Assembly: GCF_006716425.1 (NCBI RefSeq)
Contig: NZ_VFOZ01000002.1
Coordinates: 682,001-746,000, forward strand
Source of the DNA: Actinoallomurus bryophytorum
GTDB lineage: Bacteria > Actinomycetota > Actinomycetes > Streptosporangiales > Streptosporangiaceae
Length of the DNA: 64,000 nucleotides
Direction: 5' to 3'
Under the pieces are notes generated by a model that was not told the DNA's origin, searched no databases, and saw nothing but the letters and a program-made list of their open reading frames with translations. How positions within the stretch are numbered: the first letter of the stretch is position 1; every line of letters begins with the position of its first letter. Shown here piece by piece: positions 25,180-32,658 of the stretch. A program made the translations under genes and the position numbers.

Positions 25180-28100
25180 GTGACAGGCGCGGATCGGTAC
25201 CCAGTGCTCATCAAACTGATCGGGGCGTGCGCGGTGCTGGCCGGCCTGGTCGCGGCCGTTCCACAGACCGCCGCCGCATCGCCGGCCGGCACGCGGGCGG
25301 ACCGGCACGCGGTGCGCTCGGGTGACGCCCGCTTCGAGGTGCTCTCGCCCACGTTGATCCGGATGGAGTACGCCGGCGACGGGAAGTTCACCGACGCCGC
25401 GACCTTCAACGCGATCGGGCGTGACGACTTCCAGCACACCGCGTTCACGCACAAGGTGAGCGGCGGGTGGCTGACGGTCGACACCGGGCGGCTGACGCTG
25501 CGGTACAGGGTCGGCTCCGGACCGTTCACCGCGCAGAACGTGTCACTGCGCCTGCGGGGCGGGGTCACCGCCCATCCCTCGTGGCCGGCGCCCGCCACCT
25601 GCACCGTCGGTGACCTGTGCGAGGCGGAGAAGACCATGCTCGCGGGCGGTGTGAGCGTCGCCACCGACCACACGGGCTACACCGGCCCGGGGTTCGCCGC
25701 CGGTTTCCAGAGCGTGGGCGGCTCGCTCACCTACCGGCTCGACGCGCCGTCCGCCGGGACGTACGAGCTCCGGCTCCGCTACGCCAACGCCCAGGGCGGG
25801 GACGGCCAGAACACGACCCGTACGCTCAGCGCCGCCGTCGACGGCGGCACCCCGTCCACGCTGACCCTGCCGAAGACGGCGGACTGGAACACCTGGGCCT
25901 TCGCCACGTCGCCGTTGCAGCTGTCGGCCGGCACGCACACGCTCGTCGTCTCCCGTGGGCCGGACGACTCGGGCAATGTGAACGTCGACAGCCTCGCGGT
26001 CCTGCCGCCCGGCGCTCCGTACCCCGCGCCGCAGGTCTCGGCGACGCCCTGCGACCAGGGCAGCGTCTGCGAGGCCGAGGACGGCGCGCTCACCGGCGGC
26101 GCCCGGCTCGCCGCCGACCACAACGGCTACTCCGGCGGCGGCTTCGTCGGCGGCCTGGAGCGGGCGGGCGCCACCGACAGCGTCGCGCTGCGGAACGTCC
26201 CCGCCGACGGCCGGTACGCCCTGCAGGTCAGGTACGCGAACGGCGGCGGCTCGGCGCGCACGATCTCCGTCGCGGTGAACGACGGGACGCCGGTGTCGGC
26301 GACCCTGCCGCCGACGGCCGACTGGGACAGCTGGGCGACGGTCATGGTGCCGGTGACCCTGACCAAGGGCTCGGACATCGTCGCGCTCGGCTGCCCGACG
26401 GACGACAGCTGCCACGTCAACCTGGACACGGTCGCCGCCACCTCGGCCACGTCGCCGGTCCTGCCGGCGCACAGCCCGCTCGGCGGGTACCGGCGCGGCC
26501 TCGACGGCGTGGACAGCGGAGCCGTCACCACACCGGGCCTGCTGTACCGCGACGGCTGGGACCTGCTGGACGACACCACGTCGGCGCTGTACGACCCGGC
26601 GAAGCGTGCCGTACGCCAGCGGCCGCACCAGGAGCCGTACCAGGACTCCTACCTCTTCGGGTACGGGCAGGACTACAAGACGGGCCTGGCCGACCTGGCG
26701 ACGCTGACCGGCCCGCCGAACCTGCTGCCCCGCTGGGCCTACGGCGTGTGGTTCTCGGAGTACTACGACTTCACCGCCGCGGACTACGAGAACACCGTGC
26801 TGCCGAAGTTCCGCTCCGAAGGCGTGCCGCTGGACGTCCTGGTGACCGACACGGACTTCAAGGCCCCGGCCTCCTGGGACGGCTGGGAAATGGACCCGAA
26901 GAAGTTCCCCGATCCGGCGGCCTTCTTCGACTGGGCCGCCGAGCAGGGACTGCACAACACGCTGAACATCCATCCGAGCATCGTCAGCGGCGACCCGCAG
27001 TACGCCGCCGCCCAGGCCACCGCCAAGAACAAGCTGGCCGCGAGCGGCTGCTCGGCTCCTTCGGGGCAGACCTGTCACGTGTTCGACTGGAGCGACCCGG
27101 ACCAGCTGAAGGCCTACTTCGACCTGCACCAGACGATGGAGAAGCAGGGAGCGGACTTCTGGTGGCTGGACTGGTGCTGTGACGACTCCCACTCGTCCAT
27201 GCCGGGCGTGACCCCGGACGCGTGGATCAACCAGAAGTACACCGACGACACCGCCAAGAACGTGGGCCGCGGCTTCGCCTTCTCGCGGGCGTTCGGTTCG
27301 CTGCAGGCAGGCGGCTACAGCGGCCAGGCGGGAGTGCCGACCGGCCCCTGGGCGGACAAACGGACGACCGTGCACTTCACCGGCGACACGACGTCGAGCT
27401 GGGGGACGCTGCGCTACGAGGTCGGCTACACGCCGGGCGAGTCGGCATCGACCGGCCTGTCCGCGGTGAGCCACGACATCGGCGGCTTCAACGGCCCGTC
27501 CCACCTCGCCGACGACCTGTACGTGCGGTGGGTGCAGCTCGGGGCCTTCCAGCCTGTCCTACGGCTGCACGGCAACCACAGCGACCGGCTGCCGTGGCAG
27601 TACGGCGACCAGGCGAAGGCGGCGGCGGAGAAGTTCCTCAACCTCCGCGAGGATCTCGTGCCGTACACCTACACCCTGGCGCACGAGGCGGCGGCGACCG
27701 GGATCCCGGCGGTCCGCGCGACGTACCTGGAGTACCCGGACCAGCCGGGCGCCTACGACGCGGCGTCGCGTGAGTACTTCTACGGTTCGGACGTGCTGGT
27801 GGCCCCGGCGACCTCGGCCGGCACGTCGGCGGCGACGTCTGTCTGGTTCCCGCCGGGCCGGTGGACGGACTACTTCAGCGGCAGGACCTACACCGGCCCG
27901 TCCGTGCAGGACGTCACCACGGACTGGAACGCGATGCCGGTGTTCGTGAAGGCCGGCGGGATCGTCCCCACGCGCACGGACGACGTGACCAACGACGTAC
28001 AGAACCCGCTGACCAAGGTGACGCTCACGGTGGCGGGCGGTGCCGACGGCTCGTACGCCCTGTACGAGGACGACGGCCACTCGTCGGCCCCGAAGTCGGC

Positions 28101-28353
28101 CACGACCGGGGTGCGCTACACGGAGAAGACCCACCTGCTGCGTATCGCGCCGGTCCGTGGCACGTACAAGGGCCAGGTCACCGACCGCCGGTGGACCGCC
28201 GTCTTCACGGACGCCGCCGCACCGGGGACCGTACGGATCGACGGGGCGAACGCCCCGGCGGGAAGCTGGAAGTACGACGCGAACCGCCGCACGCTCACCG
28301 TGACGGTGCCGACGCGATCGGTACGGGCCGCCACGACCATCAGCTACAGCTGA
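25180..28353 (+). CDS. Secreted GH31 glycosidase with two inserted CBM35/6-like modules
   Basis: 1057 aa with a signal peptide (cleavage near residue 34, AAA-SPAG). The GH31 N-terminal beta domain (35-140) is interrupted by two tandem carbohydrate-binding modules. Each starts with CEAE (about 146 and 296) and has a YTLRLRYAN-type strand. The GH31 barrel resumes near 430. Catalytic candidates are the Asp of WWLDWCCD (about 662) and the Asp of HFTGDT (about 735). Distal beta domains complete the enzyme. GH31 enzymes cleave alpha-glucosides or related alpha-linked sugars. The exact specificity is open. The GTG start fits the leaderless promoter at 25144-25172. A later in-frame GTG at 25203 is possible. 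Confidence 0.88.
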   Translation: MTGADRYPVLIKLIGACAVLAGLVAAVPQTAAASPAGTRADRHAVRSGDARFEVLSPTLIRMEYAGDGKFTDAATFNAIGRDDFQHTAFTHKVSGGWLTVDTGRLTLRYRVGSGPFTAQNVSLRLRGGVTAHPSWPAPATCTVGDLCEAEKTMLAGGVSVATDHTGYTGPGFAAGFQSVGGSLTYRLDAPSAGTYELRLRYANAQGGDGQNTTRTLSAAVDGGTPSTLTLPKTADWNTWAFATSPLQLSAGTHTLVVSRGPDDSGNVNVDSLAVLPPGAPYPAPQVSATPCDQGSVCEAEDGALTGGARLAADHNGYSGGGFVGGLERAGATDSVALRNVPADGRYALQVRYANGGGSARTISVAVNDGTPVSATLPPTADWDSWATVMVPVTLTKGSDIVALGCPTDDSCHVNLDTVAATSATSPVLPAHSPLGGYRRGLDGVDSGAVTTPGLLYRDGWDLLDDTTSALYDPAKRAVRQRPHQEPYQDSYLFGYGQDYKTGLADLATLTGPPNLLPRWAYGVWFSEYYDFTAADYENTVLPKFRSEGVPLDVLVTDTDFKAPASWDGWEMDPKKFPDPAAFFDWAAEQGLHNTLNIHPSIVSGDPQYAAAQATAKNKLAASGCSAPSGQTCHVFDWSDPDQLKAYFDLHQTMEKQGADFWWLDWCCDDSHSSMPGVTPDAWINQKYTDDTAKNVGRGFAFSRAFGSLQAGGYSGQAGVPTGPWADKRTTVHFTGDTTSSWGTLRYEVGYTPGESASTGLSAVSHDIGGFNGPSHLADDLYVRWVQLGAFQPVLRLHGNHSDRLPWQYGDQAKAAAEKFLNLREDLVPYTYTLAHEAAATGIPAVRATYLEYPDQPGAYDAASREYFYGSDVLVAPATSAGTSAATSVWFPPGRWTDYFSGRTYTGPSVQDVTTDWNAMPVFVKAGGIVPTRTDDVTNDVQNPLTKVTLTVAGGADGSYALYEDDGHSSAPKSATTGVRYTEKTHLLRIAPVRGTYKGQVTDRRWTAVFTDAAAPGTVRIDGANAPAGSWKYDANRRTLTVTVPTRSVRAATTISYS

Positions 28354-28420
28354 GCCGGTCTCGGGATCCCCCCGAACGGTCCGTTCCCCTAGCGCGTCCC
28401 GCCTGCGCTCGGATGGACCG

Positions 28421-28713
28421 ATGGCGGAGGTATCGCCGTTCACCGAGGGCGACCTGCGGGAGCCGGCCGGGGTGCGGTCGTTCGAGCGAGGGCAGGGGTA
28501 TCGCCACGCGGTCACCGGCATCGAGATCACGGCCGGACGCACCTCACCGGGGACGACGACTACCGGAAGATCGTGAGCCTGCTCCTGTCCGTACGCGCCT
28601 GCCACCACCGCCTGGGCACGGACGGCGACTTCACCGCGTACGTCACCGGGCTTCGCAACGCCCAGCGCCGTAAACGGAACCTGATGAAGATCCTCGACCA
28701 GAACGGTCTGTGA
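28421..28713 (+). pseudogene. SWIM zinc-finger protein with large internal deletion
   Basis: The ATG at 28421 gives an N-terminus typical of SWIM zinc-finger proteins (FTEGDLREPAGVRSFERGQG), which runs out of register near 28540. In another frame, 28542-28713 encodes a C-terminus typical of the same family: DDDYRKIVSLLLSVRACHHR, then RKRNLMKILDQNGL and a TGA. The whole middle, including the CxCx(n)CxH finger, is missing and the two ends are out of frame. This is a relic produced by an internal deletion. A product is unlikely. Confidence 0.7.
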
Positions 28714-29203
28714 CAGCACTCGATATCACCGTCTACGCGGCTTTCGCGACCGGCGCGAGCGCACCAAGAGCAGGTCGAGTGAGAGTTACCGGACTTTGCG
28801 TCCGCCGGGAGTGTGGACGGAAATTCCGTTGCCTGATCGTGAATGGATTTGCCCGGAAGACAGTCGCTCCTTTACTCCCTTGGTCGCAGGAGACGACGAG
28901 TCACGCCGGCCCATTCCGACCAGCGACAGGGGCCCTGGACCTCGCTCGTCTCCGGCCGGCCACGGACCGCTCATGCCCTGGCTCCCCGTACACCATGCGA
29001 CTCCCCTGCCCACACGCCGTGCGACAAAGCCGCCATTCGGAGCAGTCCGGAAGTAGTCAAAGGTCGGTACGCACATGGATATCGGTATTGATGTGAGCAT
29101 TCTGCGTATGACAGCTTGAAACAGGCGATAAGGCCACAAACAGGCCCGAACACCACGGGCGCCATCACCATCAGATCGGCATTTCATCCAAGGGGGAAAT
29201 CTC
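28714..29203. other. 490-bp region without a recognised gene
   Basis: Base composition falls toward AT around 29050-29190. Short frames on both strands look random. The last 20 bp hold the AAGGGGGA ribosome-binding site of the next gene. A promoter for that gene is expected, but no boxes are assigned. Confidence 0.45.
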
Positions 29204-29461
29204 GTGCATATCTCTAAGCGTCTGGCCCTGACCATCTCCGGTGGCGCCTTCGTGGGCGCGGCCGCACTCGGCCTCGGTGCCGCGGCCCCGGCCGGCGCCG
29301 CCGTCTCGACTCCCACGCAGGGCGTGGCGAGCCACCTGTTCTGCGGTGGCGGCGGCTGCGGCGGTGGCTGGGGCGGCGGCTGTGGCAGCAGTTGCGGCTG
29401 GGGCGGCGGCGACTGGGGCGGCGGATTCTTCTTCGACGATGACGACGACGACTGCGACTAG
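29204..29461 (+). CDS. Small secreted Gly/Cys-rich protein with poly-Asp tail
   Basis: 85 aa. A signal peptide (about 1-32, ending PAGAA) is followed by a short spacer and a mature core of glycine, cysteine and tryptophan (CGGGGCGGGWGGGCGSSCGW). The end is an aromatic-acidic tail FFFDDDDDDCD. Six cysteines and eight aspartates in about 50 mature residues suggest metal binding, disulfide cross-linking or a structural surface role. No family is recognised. The GTG start has AAGGGGGA upstream, and a 10-bp hairpin follows at 29496-29526, so the gene is monocistronic. Low complexity makes homology searches unreliable. Confidence 0.75.
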   Translation: MHISKRLALTISGGAFVGAAALGLGAAAPAGAAVSTPTQGVASHLFCGGGGCGGGWGGGCGSSCGWGGGDWGGGFFFDDDDDDCD

Positions 29462-29495
29462 GACTCGATCCGACACCGGGAGGGCAGGACGCGAC

Positions 29496-29526
29496 GGGGC
29501 CTCGCACCGTACGGGCGCGAGGCCCC
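29496..29526 (+). terminator. Hairpin terminator after the Gly/Cys-rich gene
   Basis: A 10-bp perfect stem (29496-29505 and 29517-29526) with an 11-nt loop, 35 nt beyond the stop codon. Confidence 0.7.
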
Positions 29527-29615
29527 ACCGCATGGACGGCACACGGGAAGCACGTGCCAGGCGCCTTACCGGGCATGACACCGATAACGGAGCTGGTCAG
29601 CGTCCCTTCACCACC

Positions 29616-29841
29616 GTGAAACATTCACTCCAGGTGATCGCGGTCGGCGGCGAGGTCCCATCCGAGCGAGGAATGCACCCTCGTGACGGCCGGGCGGCTC
29701 GTCGTGGAGGTCGCCGGCAACGAGTACTCCCTCGATGCCGGCGACAGCTGCCACTTCGACTCCCGGCTCCCGCACCGCTACCTCGACCCGCACGACGAAC
29801 CGGCCGAGTTCGTCGTCTCGGTCACCCCGCCCGGGTACTGA
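29616..29841 (+). pseudogene. Relic of an HTH-cupin regulator (cupin end only)
   Basis: The frame 29668-29841 encodes EECTLVTAGRLVVEV and DAGDSCHFDSRLPHRYLD, ending VSVTPPGY. This is the characteristic C-terminal cupin of XRE-cupin transcriptional regulators. An upstream frame from 29616 (VKHSLQVIAVGGEVPSE) looks like the preceding strands in a different register. The helix-turn-helix is absent. This is a truncated, probably frameshifted remnant. Confidence 0.5.
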
Positions 29842-29946
29842 TCCGGGTGCGGTGCCGGAGGCCGTCCTCGAGGGCGGCAACGCGGGTATCCACCGCTGAG
29901 TGCCGGGCGTGGTCCGGTGCACGGATCCGCGACGAAGGAGGACGTC

Positions 29947-30369
29947 ATGTCGAAGCCGCCGCTTCCCGAGGCCGCCATCGCCATGTTGAGCAATCCGAAC
30001 CCTGCCGTCATCACCACCCTCCGTTCGGACGGACAGCCGGTCTCCACCGCCACCTGGTATCTCTGGGAAAACGGCCGGGTGCTGGTGAACATGGACGAGG
30101 GCCGCAAACGACTCGAGCACATGCGCGACGACCCTCGGGTCACGCTGACGGTCCTGCAGGAAGGCGACTGGTACACCCATGTGACCCTGATCGGGAAAGT
30201 CGCCGAGATACGCGACGACGAGGACCTGACCGACATCGACCGGCTGTCCCTGCACTACGTGGACCAGCCGTACGCCGAACGGGACCGCCGCCGCGTCAGT
30301 GCCTGGATCGATGTCGATCGCTGGCACGGCTGGGGCGGCTTCCGCGACAGCGACCAGGCGTTCGGCTAG
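29947..30369 (+). CDS. PPOX-class FMN/F420-dependent oxidoreductase
   Basis: A 140-aa split-barrel flavin or deazaflavin protein. It contains PAVITTLRSDGQPVSTATWY (about 16-35) and the GRKRLEHMRDDPRVTLTVL strand, typical of the pyridoxamine 5'-phosphate oxidase-like family, TIGR03618 type. Actinobacterial members mostly use F420. The ATG at 29947 sits 5 nt after GGAGGA. The in-frame start at 29917 would add ten poorly conserved residues. The substrate is unknown. Confidence 0.88.
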   Translation: MSKPPLPEAAIAMLSNPNPAVITTLRSDGQPVSTATWYLWENGRVLVNMDEGRKRLEHMRDDPRVTLTVLQEGDWYTHVTLIGKVAEIRDDEDLTDIDRLSLHYVDQPYAERDRRRVSAWIDVDRWHGWGGFRDSDQAFG

Positions 30370-30418
30370 AAGTCGTTCGATCGACGACGAGGCGCTCGGC
30401 CTGAACCCTTCCGGCGCC

Positions 30419-30530
30419 TCAGCCGTACGTCAGGGTCGCCGGGTCCGCGCTCAGGACGTGGACCCGGGTCCGGCCGGTACGGCCGAAGGTGTCAGCGCCG
30501 GAACGCCGATCTGTATCTCCTGTCGGACAC
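30419..30530 (-). pseudogene. Possible C-terminal gene fragment
   Basis: On the minus strand, the codons ending at the TGA 30419-30421 read TFGRTGRTRVHVLSADPATL and then TYG. Codons through the last 18 residues all end in G or C, which is coding-like. The frame overlaps the end of the membrane-protein gene, whose own last codons (AGG, AGA, AGA) are rare. Either this is a gene relic or the neighbour's 3' end is shifted. Weak evidence. Confidence 0.25.
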
Positions 30531-31235
30531 CGTGATGAACACGCGCACGGTCAGGACGGCGCCGGCGAGGACCGCGGGAATGACCCAGACCGCGGGGCGC
30601 CACAGATCCCTGAGGCCGATGAAGATGATGCCGGCCCACCAGCCGCCGATGACGATCGGCGTCGCGCCGGCGAGGGGCAGGCCCCAGCCGACGATCAGCA
30701 TCACGCCGATCCAGCACAGCAGCCAGGCGGCGCCTAACGACCAGTACGACCACTGCTCGTCGCTGTGCGCGCCGATCCGGAGCCGTGCGATGCGGCCACG
30801 CCAGACGTCGGCCGTGCCTGTCGTGCCCGCCTTCGCCGCGTCGTAGATGGCGCCGTCGACGTCGTACGTGTGACTCTTGCCGTCCGCGGTCCGCACCTTC
30901 AGCTTGTAGTGCGTGGTCTGGGACATGGGGAGGGCGGCCAGGACCCGGCCCGTCAGCGAGGGAGCCAGCCGGAACGGGCCGAGCGGGGGCTGCGGAGGGG
31001 GAGGTTGCGGAGGCTGGGGTGGAGGCTGGTAGGGCTCGGGGTCCTCGGTCGTGTAGCTCGACTTCGACAAAACGGTCATGCGCACCTGCGTGATGCAGTC
31101 GTCCCGCGGCTCGGCGCCGCAGTACGACGCCTTCTCGAACGCGCGTAGGTCGTGGTAGGGGCCGATGCCCAGGGCGACTCCGCCGGCGATGAACGCCAGC
31201 CCCGCGACGAGCGCCGCCCAGTGCCCTCTTGTCAT
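30492..31235 (-). CDS. Multi-TM membrane protein with Pro-rich loop, unknown
   Basis: 247 aa. An N-terminal membrane helix (about 5-26) is followed by an extracytoplasmic part with two cysteines (ASYCGAEPRDDC) and a proline/glutamine-rich stretch (PPPQPPQPPPPQPP, near 75). Next comes a beta-rich domain with a DGKSHTYDVDG segment. Three further helices lie around 165-235. No family is recognised. The ATG at 31233-31235 is chosen because the hydrophobic helix begins just after it, although the ribosome-binding site is poor and an ATG at 31256 is possible. The last codons are unusually rare (AGG, AGA). Confidence 0.6.
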   Translation of the reverse strand: MTRGHWAALVAGLAFIAGGVALGIGPYHDLRAFEKASYCGAEPRDDCITQVRMTVLSKSSYTTEDPEPYQPPPQPPQPPPPQPPLGPFRLAPSLTGRVLAALPMSQTTHYKLKVRTADGKSHTYDVDGAIYDAAKAGTTGTADVWRGRIARLRIGAHSDEQWSYWSLGAAWLLCWIGVMLIVGWGLPLAGATPIVIGGWWAGIIFIGLRDLWRPAVWVIPAVLAGAVLTVRVFITVSDRRYRSAFRR

Positions 31236-31390
31236 GTGACCCACACCACCCAGCATGGCGGACCGGGCCGACAGAAACGACCGCTGCGAGCGGCGAATGA
31301 CTACCACCTCGCGGAGGGCGACCCCGATTCGCCTCCCGGCGGCGTGCCCGTGATACTCATCGGTAACAAGTCGACGTGAGGAGCAGGCCG

Positions 31391-32392
31391 ATGAAGACGC
31401 GCGAGGTTCATCTGAAGGCACGCCCGCAGGGCTGGCCGACGCCCGAGGACTTCGCGGTCGTGGAGGCCGAGCTGGCTCCGCCGGGCGACGGCGAGGTGCT
31501 CGTGCGCAACCTCTTCATGTCCGTCGACCCGTACATGCGCGGGCGGATGAACGACGTGAAGTCCTACGCCCCGCCCTACCGGCTGGACGAGGTGATGTAC
31601 GGCGGGGCCGTCGGTGAGGTCGTGGAGTCGCGCTCCCCCGACCTCGCCGAAGGCGACGTCGTTCTGCACCAGTCCGGCTGGCGTGAGCACGCCAAGGGGC
31701 CGGCGAAGCGGTTCCGCAAGGTCGCCCCGATCGAGGGGGTGTCCTTCTCGGTATACCTCGGCGCCCTGGGAATGACCGCGTTGACCGCGTACGTCGGGCT
31801 GCTCGACATCGCCGGAATGCGCGACGGCGACACGGTCTTCGTCTCCGGCGCGGCCGGCGCCGTCGGCTCGATCGCCGGCCAGATCGCCAGGCAGCGTGGG
31901 GCGGCACGGGTCGTCGGCAGCGCGGGCTCGGACGAGAAGGTCGCCTACCTGACGGACCGGCTGGGCTTCGACGCGGCGTTCAACTACAAGTCCGGGCCGG
32001 TACGCCGTCAGCTCGCCCAGGCGGCCCCGGACGGCATCGACGTCTACTTCGACAACGTCGGCGGCGACCACCTCGAGGCCGCGATCGGCGCCCTCCGGCA
32101 GGGCGGCCGGGCCGCGCTGTGCGGTGCGATCTCGTCCTACAACGCGACCGAACCGCCGCCGGGCCCCCGCAACCTGGGACTCCTCGTCAGCCGGCGGCTC
32201 ACACTCAAGGGCTTCATCGTGAGCGACCACAACGACCGGTACCCCGACTTCGTACGGGAGATGGGCGGCTGGCTCCGCGACGGGAAGATCACCTTCGAGG
32301 AGACCGTGGTCGACGGCATCGACAACGCCGTGGACGCCTTCCTCGCCATGCTGCGCGGCGAGAACCTCGGCAAGATGATCGTGCGGCTGTAG
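31391..32392 (+). CDS. NADP-dependent oxidoreductase, CurA/prostaglandin-reductase type
   Basis: A 333-aa zinc-free MDR enzyme. SVDPYMRGRMND (about 42-53) and the Rossmann motif SGAAGAVGSIAGQIA (about 150-164), followed by FNYKSG, DVYFDNVGG and NLGLLVSRRLTLKGFIV-type sequence, are characteristic of the leukotriene B4 dehydrogenase/curcumin reductase family. It would reduce activated double bonds of enones with NADPH. The ATG at 31391 has GAGGAG upstream. A 13-bp terminator hairpin follows. Confidence 0.92.
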   Translation: MKTREVHLKARPQGWPTPEDFAVVEAELAPPGDGEVLVRNLFMSVDPYMRGRMNDVKSYAPPYRLDEVMYGGAVGEVVESRSPDLAEGDVVLHQSGWREHAKGPAKRFRKVAPIEGVSFSVYLGALGMTALTAYVGLLDIAGMRDGDTVFVSGAAGAVGSIAGQIARQRGAARVVGSAGSDEKVAYLTDRLGFDAAFNYKSGPVRRQLAQAAPDGIDVYFDNVGGDHLEAAIGALRQGGRAALCGAISSYNATEPPPGPRNLGLLVSRRLTLKGFIVSDHNDRYPDFVREMGGWLRDGKITFEETVVDGIDNAVDAFLAMLRGENLGKMIVRL

Positions 32393-32413
32393 CCCCGCCT
32401 CGTACCTGTCGCC

Positions 32414-32444
32414 TCCGGTGTGGCCGCCGGACGGCCACACCGGA
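32414..32444 (+). terminator. Hairpin terminator after the MDR gene
   Basis: A 13-bp perfect inverted repeat (32414-32426 and 32432-32444) with a CCGGA loop, 22 nt beyond the stop codon. Confidence 0.8.
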
Positions 32445-32482
32445 CCTCACCCCGGTACGTGACCGCACGCCTGCTCGTTGTC

Positions 32483-32562
32483 GATCGAAATGGATCGAAC
32501 GGGTGGCCTGCCATGGCCAGAGTCAGATCATTGTTGACGCTATATGTCTGAAATGTTACGAC
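32483..32562 (+). promoter_or_regulatory. Promoter region of GH27 gene
   Basis: TTGACG (32534-32539), a 17-bp spacer and TACGAC (32557-32562) form a plausible sigma-70/HrdB promoter about 97 nt before the start codon. Upstream, GATCGAA occurs twice (32483-32489 and 32493-32499) with a 10-bp period, a possible activator site. Confidence 0.5.
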
Positions 32563-32658
32563 CAGCGGGAGCGTCCGTGATCGGTGAGGCGCCGGTCCGA
32601 TGCCGGCTACCCCCTGGGGTCTCGTCGCCGCGGGACGCGCGACCTGTGGAGGCGCGGT

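Noticed and set aside
28710-29096. 128-codon plus-strand frame after the SWIM relic
   Set aside because: No ribosome-binding site, mixed composition and no conserved-looking segments.
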